From: Chordicoccus furentiruminis
GTDB lineage: Bacteria; Bacillota; Clostridia; Lachnospirales; Lachnospiraceae
Direction: 5' to 3'
NCBI RefSeq assembly: GCF_019355395.1
Contig: NZ_CP048829.1
Location: 248,001 to 312,000 of the forward strand
DNA length: 64,000 nucleotides
A program made the translations under genes and the position numbers. Position 1 is the stretch's first letter. Each line of letters begins with the position of its first letter. Under the pieces are notes generated by a model that was given only the letters and a program-made list of their open reading frames with translations, searched no databases and was not told the DNA's origin. Shown piece after piece: positions 8,023-15,589 of this stretch.

Positions 8023-8679
8023 TCATCTGAAATAATCCAGCTTTTTCTCGATATAGTGGAACAGCAGCGTCAGGAGGCCGCTGAACACAAGATAAAATAC
8101 CCCGGTGTAGAACAGCGGCCAGATGATGCCCGCTCTCTTGATGAAACGTTCGCCGCTCCAGATGATCTCATAGACCGCGATCACTCTCGCGAGGGACGTG
8201 TCCTTGACCAGTGTGATGATCTCGTTGGCCATCGGAGGCACAATGGCCTTGATGACCTGAAGCAGCACGATCCGGCGGAAGATCTGGCCCTTCGTCAGTC
8301 CGAGCACCTGGCCCGCCTCATACTGGCCCACCGGAATTCCCTGAATGCCGCCACGGTAAATCTCCGAGAAGTAGCAGGCATAGTTGATGACGAAGGCAGC
8401 CAGTGCCGCAATGAAGCGGCCGGTATCTCCCGAGCCCCAGATGTTCTTCTGCAGAAGGATTCCGGGCCCGTAATAAATCACCAGAAGCTGCAGCAGCAGC
8501 GGCGTTCCGCGGATGATCCAGATCAGAAATTTCAAAGGATATTTCAGAACGGCGATGCGGCTCATGGAGCCGAGACTGATCAGCAGTCCCAGCGGAAGCG
8601 AGAACAGCAGTGTGAGGACGAACAGCTTCAGCGTCATCAGAAAGCCGTCCCAGAGAGAGGATGTGACAGTCCAGAACAT
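8023..8679 (-). CDS. Polar amino-acid ABC transporter, permease subunit
   Basis: A 218-residue inner-membrane permease of the HisM/GlnP family with about five transmembrane helices. The EAA loop that docks onto the ATPase is visible as EAGQVLGLTKGQIFRRIVL. RGTPLLLQL is the conserved cytoplasmic motif of this family. Only one permease gene is present, so it probably works as a homodimer. It starts 144 nt after the binding-protein gene ends, with a strong hairpin in the gap that probably lowers permease expression relative to the binding protein. Confidence 0.93.
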   Translation of the reverse strand: MFWTVTSSLWDGFLMTLKLFVLTLLFSLPLGLLISLGSMSRIAVLKYPLKFLIWIIRGTPLLLQLLVIYYGPGILLQKNIWGSGDTGRFIAALAAFVINYACYFSEIYRGGIQGIPVGQYEAGQVLGLTKGQIFRRIVLLQVIKAIVPPMANEIITLVKDTSLARVIAVYEIIWSGERFIKRAGIIWPLFYTGVFYLVFSGLLTLLFHYIEKKLDYFR

Positions 8680-8722
8680 GATCAGATATCTCCTTCAATG
8701 CAGAATGGCTGACAGCAGGAAA

Positions 8723-8758
8723 CGATTCAGGCAGGCGGCGGACCGCCTGCCTGAATCG
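8723..8758 (-). terminator. Perfect 16-bp intercistronic hairpin between binding protein and permease
   Basis: Arms 8723-8738 and 8743-8758 pair without mismatch around the tetraloop CGGA (plus strand). On the minus strand it is followed by TTTCCTGCT, a poor U-tract. It probably causes partial termination or protects the 3' end of the binding-protein mRNA, giving the usual excess of binding protein over permease. Confidence 0.65.
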
Positions 8759-8823
8759 CAGGTTCACGGGGCAGGGAAAGACTTCCGGTACCGGCCGTTT
8801 TTCCTCCCGCTCTTTGGCTTAAG

Positions 8824-9666
8824 TCACTTCTGCTCGATCAGCGCGTCCTGCACGCCGTACTTCTCCGCGATCTTCTTCATCGTCCCGTCCTTGTACAGCT
8901 TCACGAACTCTCCGTTGATGCAGTCGCGGAGATCCGATCCCTGGCGGCATCCGACGCCGTATTTCTCGGTCGTCAGCTCAAGCGTATGGGTCAGATCCGG
9001 ATAGGACGTCCCCTTCCCGATCATCGCGCCGGCCATCAGAAGATCGATGATCGCCGCATCCGACGTACCGGCTTTCACTTCCATCAGTGTGTCCGCCTGA
9101 GACGTCACCGACGTGCAGCTGAAGCCCTTTTCCTCCGCCGCGGCCTCGCCGGCCGATCCGGCTTCCACGGCGAACTGCAGATCCTTCAGGCTGTCCTCGT
9201 CCTTGTACTTGTCCGCCTTGTCGGAGGGAAGCACGACCACCTGAGCGTTATTGCAGTAGGCGTTGGTGCAGTCCATGGACTTCGTCACCTCGTCCGTCAG
9301 CGTCATACCGTTCCACACGCAGTCGATGCTCTTGTTGTTCAGCTCAAGGATCTTGTTGTCCCAGTCGATCTCGACGAACTTCACGTCAACGCCCAGATCC
9401 TCAGCCACCTTCGCGGCGAGATCCGCGTCAAATCCGATCCACTTTCCGTCGTCATCCTTGTAATCCATCGGCTCGAAATCCGTGATGCCGACAATCAGGT
9501 CTCCCTTGTCTTTGATATAGGCAAGATCGCCCTTCGGATCGAAGCTCTCCGCCGCGGATTCCGCTCCGGACACGGCTGCCGTATCCGAATCCGCCGCCAG
9601 AGCCGGCACCGCGCAGGAAACCGTCATCATGGCGGCCAGCATCAGACTCAGCATTTTCTTCTTCAT
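8824..9666 (-). CDS. Polar amino-acid ABC transporter, substrate-binding protein
   Basis: An exported solute-binding protein of family 3 (SBP_bac_3). The first 25 or so residues are a signal peptide (MKKKMLSLMLAAMMTVSCA...ALAAD); a Cys lies inside the hydrophobic stretch, so a lipoprotein cannot be excluded. The mature part starts with GDLIVGITDFEPMDYKDDDG and contains GFDADLAAKVAEDLG and DCVWNGMT, which form the ligand cleft in this family. The start at 9666 is chosen because GGAGG lies 6 nt upstream; an ATG at 9672 touches the ribosome-binding site. It is first gene of the operon, transcribed from a strong promoter about 140 nt upstream. Confidence 0.93.
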   Translation of the reverse strand: MKKKMLSLMLAAMMTVSCAVPALAADSDTAAVSGAESAAESFDPKGDLAYIKDKGDLIVGITDFEPMDYKDDDGKWIGFDADLAAKVAEDLGVDVKFVEIDWDNKILELNNKSIDCVWNGMTLTDEVTKSMDCTNAYCNNAQVVVLPSDKADKYKDEDSLKDLQFAVEAGSAGEAAAEEKGFSCTSVTSQADTLMEVKAGTSDAAIIDLLMAGAMIGKGTSYPDLTHTLELTTEKYGVGCRQGSDLRDCINGEFVKLYKDGTMKKIAEKYGVQDALIEQK

Positions 9667-9790
9667 AATCATCCTCCCGTTTCAGTCCGCTCCCGCCGCG
9701 CCTTCCGGACCGCTCCGGCGTTTCCGCCTCCGCCGTCTCCGCGGGTGCGATATGTCCCCGCCCTGCGCGCCGAACGCTGTTGTATCGCTC

Positions 9791-9800
9791 TACCATGGTA
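9791..9800. promoter_or_regulatory. Palindromic candidate operator TACCATGGTA
   Basis: A perfect 10-bp palindrome just downstream of the predicted transcription start of the amino-acid ABC operon, where a bound repressor would block clearance. A second GGTAGTG half-like element lies beside it. No regulator gene is adjacent. Confidence 0.35.
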
Positions 9801-9812
9801 AAGCACTACCAC

Positions 9813-9841
9813 AGCATAGCATAGGGCATCGGGGAGGTCAA
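9813..9841 (-). promoter_or_regulatory. Sigma-A promoter of the amino-acid ABC operon
   Basis: On the minus strand: -35 TTGACC (9836-9841), 17 bp, -10 TATGCT (9813-9818), with a TGC extension before the -10. It overlaps the last codon of the upstream TPR-like gene, so the operon is independent of the polC run. Confidence 0.75.
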
Positions 9842-10644
9842 GAAAGAATCCTCCTGTCGGAACGGCCGGCTTCCCGGTGATAGGCCGCCCGCAGTTCATC
9901 CGCCTCGGCGGCCAGCAGGCCGGAGTCGGCCGTCTCCTCGGCCCCGGGAGGACCGGAAAGCGCTTCCGACGCCTCCCTGAGCGCCGCCTCCGCCGCGTCC
10001 TCCGGTACACCGCGCGTCTCCGCTTCCCAACGGAACCGTTCCGCCGGATAAGCGACAGCCAGTGCCAGCAGCCAGATCCGTCTGTCCGCCTCACGCCCTG
10101 TCAGTGCCCACGCGCGCTCAAAGTCCGCCAGTGCCTCCTCGTATTCGAGCAGCTGCATCGACGCGGCGCCGCAGTTGTGCCAGATCTTCGCCAGCAGCTC
10201 CGTTCCGTCCTTCGGAGCGGCTCCGGCCGCCTCCTGATACAGCGCGATCGCCTGGCCGAAACGTCTCCAGCCGGCGAGCGCATCCGCCTTCAGCAGGAGC
10301 CGTTCCGGCAAGGACGCCTTCTCCAGCTTCTCCAGCCTCTGAAAATAAGCGCGCATTTCCAGTGGTGTCAGATAATCCGCATCCACCAGAAGCGGGCCGA
10401 GATAGTCCGTCAGCGCTCCTCCGTTTTTCATGGCCCGCTCCATTCTGATCGCCGTGCCGGTCATCGCAAATTCCTCGACCAGCCAGCGGGTCAGCGCCTT
10501 TGACGTGATCGATTCGTCGATGAGAGCCGGCTGCTCTGTCACCAGCCAGCACAGCTCCTCCACGGACCGGAGATTCCGCGCCAGATCCGGAAGATAGTAG
10601 GGATGGCGGGCCGTTCCCGTCTTTGACAGCCGATATCCGGTCAT
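9838..10644 (-). CDS. TPR-like cytosolic protein of the polC-linked cassette
   Basis: About 268 residues, with no signal peptide or membrane helix. Its centre (residues about 100-215) reads as helix-turn-helix repeats of TPR type: ALAGWRRFGQAIALYQEAAG, then LLAKIWHNCGAASMQLLEYE and EALADFERAWAL. The N-terminal 90 residues are unlike anything I can name. The start at 10644 overlaps the stop of the upstream gene as ATGA, with GAAGGAGCG before it, indicating translational coupling to the actin/Hsp70-like protein. Such spacing usually means the two products work together. A client-binding or adaptor role is inference. The frame stays open to 10731, but a start there would invade the neighbour. 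Confidence 0.7.
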   Translation of the reverse strand: MTGYRLSKTGTARHPYYLPDLARNLRSVEELCWLVTEQPALIDESITSKALTRWLVEEFAMTGTAIRMERAMKNGGALTDYLGPLLVDADYLTPLEMRAYFQRLEKLEKASLPERLLLKADALAGWRRFGQAIALYQEAAGAAPKDGTELLAKIWHNCGAASMQLLEYEEALADFERAWALTGREADRRIWLLALAVAYPAERFRWEAETRGVPEDAAEAALREASEALSGPPGAEETADSGLLAAEADELRAAYHREAGRSDRRILS

Positions 10645-11933
10645 GTTGATGACGCTCCTTCCTTCGCCTTGAATGATGAGAATGCAAGCGGCACCGTATA
10701 GGTCCATCGCTTTCCGGAAGACGGGAACCATTCCCCGAAGCCCAGATCCGTCACCTCAAGGCGGGCCTCGTCCGTGCCAGTACAGGAGGCGGCCAGTCTG
10801 AGCCGCGTCGCACGGTTCGGCCTGTCCGGAAGGCCGTCCGGGAGATATCGTTCGTTCCGATGCTGGGTGCCGTCCATCGAGATGACCGTGACGACCAGAT
10901 CCTTCCTTCCGTCCGGGATGATCTCACAGACCGATTCGTTCTCGAACCAGTTGACGCCGGCCCGGATCAGCGGATACACCGTCTGCCCGCTGCCGTCGAT
11001 CAGATCGATGCAGAGGGAAGAGCGGACAATATCCGGTCCGAGATAGACGCGTCCGCGGAAAGCGTGGCGTTCGAGTCTCTCCAGCACGGTCCAGCAGGCC
11101 CCCTTGACAAAAAGGTTTCCTCCCTCGAATACCTTCGCGCCCCGGGCGCTGAGCGCGCGGACAGACCGTTTCGCCCAATCCTGACTGAATCCGTCTCCTG
11201 TGATGAAGATACCTGAAAGGCCTCCCGCACCGGTCCATCTGTCGACCGCCGCAGCGAAGGTCCCGTCCCTCCGGAGCGGATCCTGTTCAAGCGCAAGCCG
11301 TTCCGGCTCCGTGATCGTCACTGTGAACGGCTTCCGGCTCCGGTGTTCGTCCATCCGCTGGTATGTGACGGTATCGCCGCGAAACCGGATCAGCGCCATG
11401 CCGCGGACCGATATCTCCGGCTTCTGAGAATAGCCGTAATAGTAGAAGCTCTCAAGAGAATCCTGAACGAAGCAGCGCGCCGGGGGAAGCCCGAGTGCCG
11501 CCAGCGCGGAGCGGATTTCACTTGCGAGCCGTCCGGTCAGTTCCCCGGTCGTGACACAGATCCCGGCGATACAGCGTACCGGGTCCGTCACACCCAGCAG
11601 TTTCAGCGCCTCCCTGAAGAACGCAGCCAGCAGCTGTTCCGCCGTATACACTTTTCCGCCCACATCCGCACTGTCACCCCGTTTCAGGAGATCAAACAGG
11701 TCTGTGACCAGAGCGGCCTCCTTCCGTGAGGAAAAATACTCCGCTTCCCGCCCGAAGTACCATTCATCGGAACAGTTTTTTCTCGCGACGGCAGTAGGAA
11801 AGAAGAACAGATTCGTCCCGGTCCGTGTGGAAACGGACACCGGCTCCTTCCTCTTCCGGTCGTAGCACGTGATCTGAGACTCCTTCTCTCCGAGTTCAAA
11901 TCCGATCAGCAAATTCCGCACTTCATTCATCAT
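10641..11933 (-). CDS. Actin/Hsp70-fold protein (DUF5716-like, unknown function)
   Basis: A 430-residue soluble protein. The N-terminus LLIGFELGEKESQITCYD matches the phosphate-1 loop of the actin/Hsp70/sugar-kinase fold (as in GIDLGTT). Later, IFITGDGFSQDW and EGGNLFVKGACW correspond to the adenosine loop and the terminal helix (as in VGGSSR and PDEAVAKGAA of DnaK). The family, possibly the Clostridia-restricted DUF5716, has no known function that I can cite. It lies between the large solenoid protein (90 nt upstream) and the coupled TPR-like protein. I infer an ATP-dependent assembly or chaperone-like role; catalytic ability needs testing, since the phosphate-2 loop is not clear. Confidence 0.7.
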   Translation of the reverse strand: MMNEVRNLLIGFELGEKESQITCYDRKRKEPVSVSTRTGTNLFFFPTAVARKNCSDEWYFGREAEYFSSRKEAALVTDLFDLLKRGDSADVGGKVYTAEQLLAAFFREALKLLGVTDPVRCIAGICVTTGELTGRLASEIRSALAALGLPPARCFVQDSLESFYYYGYSQKPEISVRGMALIRFRGDTVTYQRMDEHRSRKPFTVTITEPERLALEQDPLRRDGTFAAAVDRWTGAGGLSGIFITGDGFSQDWAKRSVRALSARGAKVFEGGNLFVKGACWTVLERLERHAFRGRVYLGPDIVRSSLCIDLIDGSGQTVYPLIRAGVNWFENESVCEIIPDGRKDLVVTVISMDGTQHRNERYLPDGLPDRPNRATRLRLAASCTGTDEARLEVTDLGFGEWFPSSGKRWTYTVPLAFSSFKAKEGASST

Positions 11934-12023
11934 CCGCTCATCCCTTCTTCCGGTCCGACGTCCTCAGGCTTCCGTTATCCTGATCTTCAGTCCTGCCGCA
12001 CCGCCTCATCGTCCCCGGGCTCG

Positions 12024-15000
12024 TTATTCCGGCCGGAAGAGCCGCTCCGCCTGACGTCTCGCTCTCCTGAACGACAGAAGCTCCTTACGAAGCGCGTCCG
12101 TGTCTCCGTCCGCCTTCGCCTTCAGCATCCGGTTGATTCTCTGGTAGCAGCCCGTCCCCTGCAGATCCGACGCGGAGGATGTGACGGCGGTACGGGGTCC
12201 GTCCGTCTCTTCTCCCTCATGCGTGACAGTCAGATAATACTCCAGCGTCTCCCCGTAGAAAAGCGTGAATGTCCGCGAACAAATTCCCCGGAAAATCCGC
12301 TCACAGTTCTCTGTCTGCCAGGGCTCCTCTTCCTTTCCGCCGTCAGCGGACAGCCTGTAGTGAATCGTTACCCGGTCCGCCGGAGAAACCTTCTTCTCGA
12401 TGAAAATCCGGTCGCGGACAGGAAGCCCGCTCACAAACGAATCCGGAAGATCCTGATAGAAACGGAAAAACAGGCCGCGTGCCCGGCTCTCCTCCAGCAG
12501 GATTTCTGTCAGCTGTTTCTCCTCCGCTGTCAGCTCCTCCCTGTCGAGGCTGTACTTCTCGGATACAGCCCTGAGATACAGCAGCTTCACCGCGCCGTCC
12601 GTGATGTCTCCGGACCGCAGCTGGCTGCCCGCGAAGGATGCTGTCCACGGATCGATCCGTCCCGGCTCCCCGAGCATTGCATCCGCGTAAAATGCCAGAT
12701 AGCGGCGGGCAAGCGCCGCGTCCCCGCCGGCCCCGACATAAGTGCGAAGCACGGAAGGCCCCTCGGCGTCCGATGACTTCGTAAAAATCATCCGGGCCAG
12801 AATCCGTTCGTCCATCGACCGGGTGCCGGCGGAAAAGGCCGCGGCTTTCTCCCGGACGGCGAGCATCTCCTTCAGTCCGCCCCTGAAGTACAGCATCAGA
12901 TAATGCAGGATCTCCTCGTCGAAGCGGCCGCTTCGGAAAGCATAGACGGAAAGCTGAAGAAGCTCCTCATCCTCCCGGTCCTCCGCATTCCGGATGAGAT
13001 GCGAGGCCAGCTGCGCGATCAGCGCCGGATCCACCCGCTCGAATCCGTGAGACGCCAGCGCCCGTGCGGCGGACTGATACTGACCCCCGGCTGTCAGAAC
13101 ACGAACCAGCAGCGCAGGGTCAGCCTCCGCGTACCGTTCCAGCACAGACGGATCCGTCTCGTCCGTGAAGAACGAATTTTCCGGGTGCACAAGAATATAT
13201 CCGAGAATACGCCTCCGGACCTCCTCCCGGAACGCATCGCTCATCTCTTCTGATGCCTCGGCCCGTTTCCACATCCGGAACGCCTCGGCGTCAGCGATCT
13301 CCTTCCGCTCGAATTCCCGAATCCGGCTCACGATGATTCCCGGATCGGACGGACAGGACCGGACGCACATCTCGCGGAACCGGTCATCTTCCATCAGCCT
13401 TCCGCAGGCGTACGCTTTGGTCACCGCGTACCGGCGTCCTTCCCTGTCCTCGAGAAGAATCCGGGCATCCGGCGTGTACCACTCGATCCACGCGACGCCG
13501 TGCGAGAAGGGCACGGAGGTTTCTTTCGCCAGTTCCCGGTGGATGACAACCGCCGAGGTCACCGTGCGGTCATCGGTATACAGCCTGAATGTGAAGAGCA
13601 GCCTCGTCATCGTCGCGGCGGAAGCCTCGTCCGGCAGCCGTTCAATCAGCTCCTGATACAGCGCGGCGTAATTCACGGAAATCCTTCCCTGACGGAGTGA
13701 CGCGGCGGCGAAGGCTTCCATCGTGTCATGATAACGGCGGAAGGTCTCCGGATCATCCGCTCGGCTGCGGACAACGGCTGCATAGAGCGAAGCACGTCCC
13801 TCATCAGACAGCGTATTGTTGTAAGCAAAGTAACGGCGGATCACCGCCGGCAGGATGCCTGTGCTTTCGGGGGGCATCGACTCCACATAATATTCGTAGA
13901 GGCGGAGCACACGGATCTGCTTCGCGACAGCCCGTTCGTACCACGGAAAGCAGCGGCTGTCGCGGGGATCCCCCTTCATAAGAAGCCGGACGATCGCCTC
14001 GAGCACGCCGTCCAGCGGCATCCGGCGGTATCCTTCCGTCAGGACCCGGAATAAAAGGCCGTTGAACGTCTTCTCATGATCCGAAAGAAAGGCGGCGCGG
14101 AGAAGCAGGCCTTCCGTCAGCATTTCTCTGCGCGCCGCAAAGAGAAGTATCCGGAGCATGAACGGATCCAGCCTCTCCAGAAGATCCTCTTCCTGCTTAA
14201 GAACGGAGAAAGCCTGAGCATAAAGGAACGGGCTGCGGCAGCCGCTTACGAAGGCGTTCCGCGTGAGCTCAAGGATACGCCGCCCGGACCTCCAGAGATC
14301 CGGGGACGTCCGGACCATCAGGCGGAGCATCAGCCAGCTGTCCGGCCGGCGCGCGGCGCAGGACCGGACGCGGGAGGCAAACGCTTCCCGCTTCAGCTTC
14401 GCCAGTCCGGTGAAACCCTCCATATAGTCGATGGCCATCAGGATCTCTTCCGGCTCTCCTGCCTTTTCCCCCTCCGTCACCCCGCGGAGAACCGTCTGCG
14501 CGTCGGCATGTCGGCCTCCCGTCTCCAGAGCAAAGGACCAGAGAAGCTTCAGCGCCGCCGTGCGCTCCGGGCGGATCTGCCGCAGCCGGTCGATCGTCTC
14601 CTCAAGACGGTCCGCCAGAGCGGCATTGTCCGTCCGGCCGCAGCACCAGTCCGTCATCTCCCTGAAAAGCGTCAGTTCGAGACGATCCGCGGCCACCGCC
14701 GGATCCGCCTCGTCCTTTTTCATCGCCGTCGCGGTGACACGTACCTCAAACGTTCCCTGCGGCGCGCGAAAACGGATACGTCCGAAGCGCATTCCCGTTC
14801 CAAGACGGCTCCTGTCAATGAGAAAGGAGAAGATACACGTCCGCCCCACAAAGTCTTCATCCGTGAGCACGGATTTCGGAAGAGACAGAAAATCCCCCTC
14901 GGTTTCGGCCAGGATCAGCAGGCTTCCCCACGACGAACGGCGCAGCGTCACCTGCTCCATCACCGTCTCCTTTATCCGGTCATACCGCACCTCGGAGACA

Positions 15001-15542
15001 TCCGCCGTCACCGTCACCGGCTGCTTCAGTCCGGCCGCCAGCAGAAATTCCTCCATCGCCAGCATGGACGCGCCCGGAACGGCCAGCCCCCGGTGAAGGG
15101 CAAGGAGGGATGCGCGTTCCGGATCGTCCGCCGGAATCAGGTTCCCGAATCCCGGGCTCATGAACAGCCCGAACGCCTCCTCCGGTCCCTGTTCCGCCAG
15201 GGATGCGAACGAGGCGAGGTCCTTCGCCTCGCTTTCTCCGGTTCTCCTTTCCGCCCGGCGGATCCGGACGGCGACCGGAACCGACTGTTCCCCGGAATCC
15301 GTTACCACCAGCAGATGGCCGTTCACGGTATCCCCGTCACGAAGTCCCGTCACATCCACGCCGAAGCGAAGCCGCATTTTCCGTCCCGAAAACTGCTCGA
15401 GCTCCGGAATGATCCGCGCATGATCCGAGTAAAGCTCTCCCCGCACGCGGTCCGCATCCTCCGCCTCCAGATGAAGCGCAGACCGGATGCTCCGGCCCGG
15501 CTCCGTCTCCAGCCGGATCTCCGATTCCGTAATCTTTACCAT
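12024..15542 (-). CDS. Large beta-sandwich plus alpha-solenoid protein (DUF5717-like, unknown function)
   Basis: An 1172-residue protein without signal peptide or transmembrane segments. Residues about 1-270 form two beta-rich segments: one starting IRLETEPGRSIRSALHLEAE, a second around EQVTLRRSSWGSLLILAETE. Residues about 290-1000 are almost all amphipathic helices with irregular repeats, consistent with an alpha-solenoid. The last 150 residues are again beta-rich (RVTIHYRL, RTFTLFYGETLEYYLTVTHEGEET). The layout resembles the Lachnospiraceae DUF5717 family, from memory. The start at 15542 has GGAGAGGGAAG upstream; the frame is open to 15593. It follows polC by 47 nt and probably shares its transcript. 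A scaffold role is inference. Confidence 0.7.
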   Translation of the reverse strand: MVKITESEIRLETEPGRSIRSALHLEAEDADRVRGELYSDHARIIPELEQFSGRKMRLRFGVDVTGLRDGDTVNGHLLVVTDSGEQSVPVAVRIRRAERRTGESEAKDLASFASLAEQGPEEAFGLFMSPGFGNLIPADDPERASLLALHRGLAVPGASMLAMEEFLLAAGLKQPVTVTADVSEVRYDRIKETVMEQVTLRRSSWGSLLILAETEGDFLSLPKSVLTDEDFVGRTCIFSFLIDRSRLGTGMRFGRIRFRAPQGTFEVRVTATAMKKDEADPAVAADRLELTLFREMTDWCCGRTDNAALADRLEETIDRLRQIRPERTAALKLLWSFALETGGRHADAQTVLRGVTEGEKAGEPEEILMAIDYMEGFTGLAKLKREAFASRVRSCAARRPDSWLMLRLMVRTSPDLWRSGRRILELTRNAFVSGCRSPFLYAQAFSVLKQEEDLLERLDPFMLRILLFAARREMLTEGLLLRAAFLSDHEKTFNGLLFRVLTEGYRRMPLDGVLEAIVRLLMKGDPRDSRCFPWYERAVAKQIRVLRLYEYYVESMPPESTGILPAVIRRYFAYNNTLSDEGRASLYAAVVRSRADDPETFRRYHDTMEAFAAASLRQGRISVNYAALYQELIERLPDEASAATMTRLLFTFRLYTDDRTVTSAVVIHRELAKETSVPFSHGVAWIEWYTPDARILLEDREGRRYAVTKAYACGRLMEDDRFREMCVRSCPSDPGIIVSRIREFERKEIADAEAFRMWKRAEASEEMSDAFREEVRRRILGYILVHPENSFFTDETDPSVLERYAEADPALLVRVLTAGGQYQSAARALASHGFERVDPALIAQLASHLIRNAEDREDEELLQLSVYAFRSGRFDEEILHYLMLYFRGGLKEMLAVREKAAAFSAGTRSMDERILARMIFTKSSDAEGPSVLRTYVGAGGDAALARRYLAFYADAMLGEPGRIDPWTASFAGSQLRSGDITDGAVKLLYLRAVSEKYSLDREELTAEEKQLTEILLEESRARGLFFRFYQDLPDSFVSGLPVRDRIFIEKKVSPADRVTIHYRLSADGGKEEEPWQTENCERIFRGICSRTFTLFYGETLEYYLTVTHEGEETDGPRTAVTSSASDLQGTGCYQRINRMLKAKADGDTDALRKELLSFRRARRQAERLFRPE

Positions 15543-15589
15543 GTTGTCTTCCCTCTCCTCCGGCTGAAAACCTGATCCGGATCCGGCCG

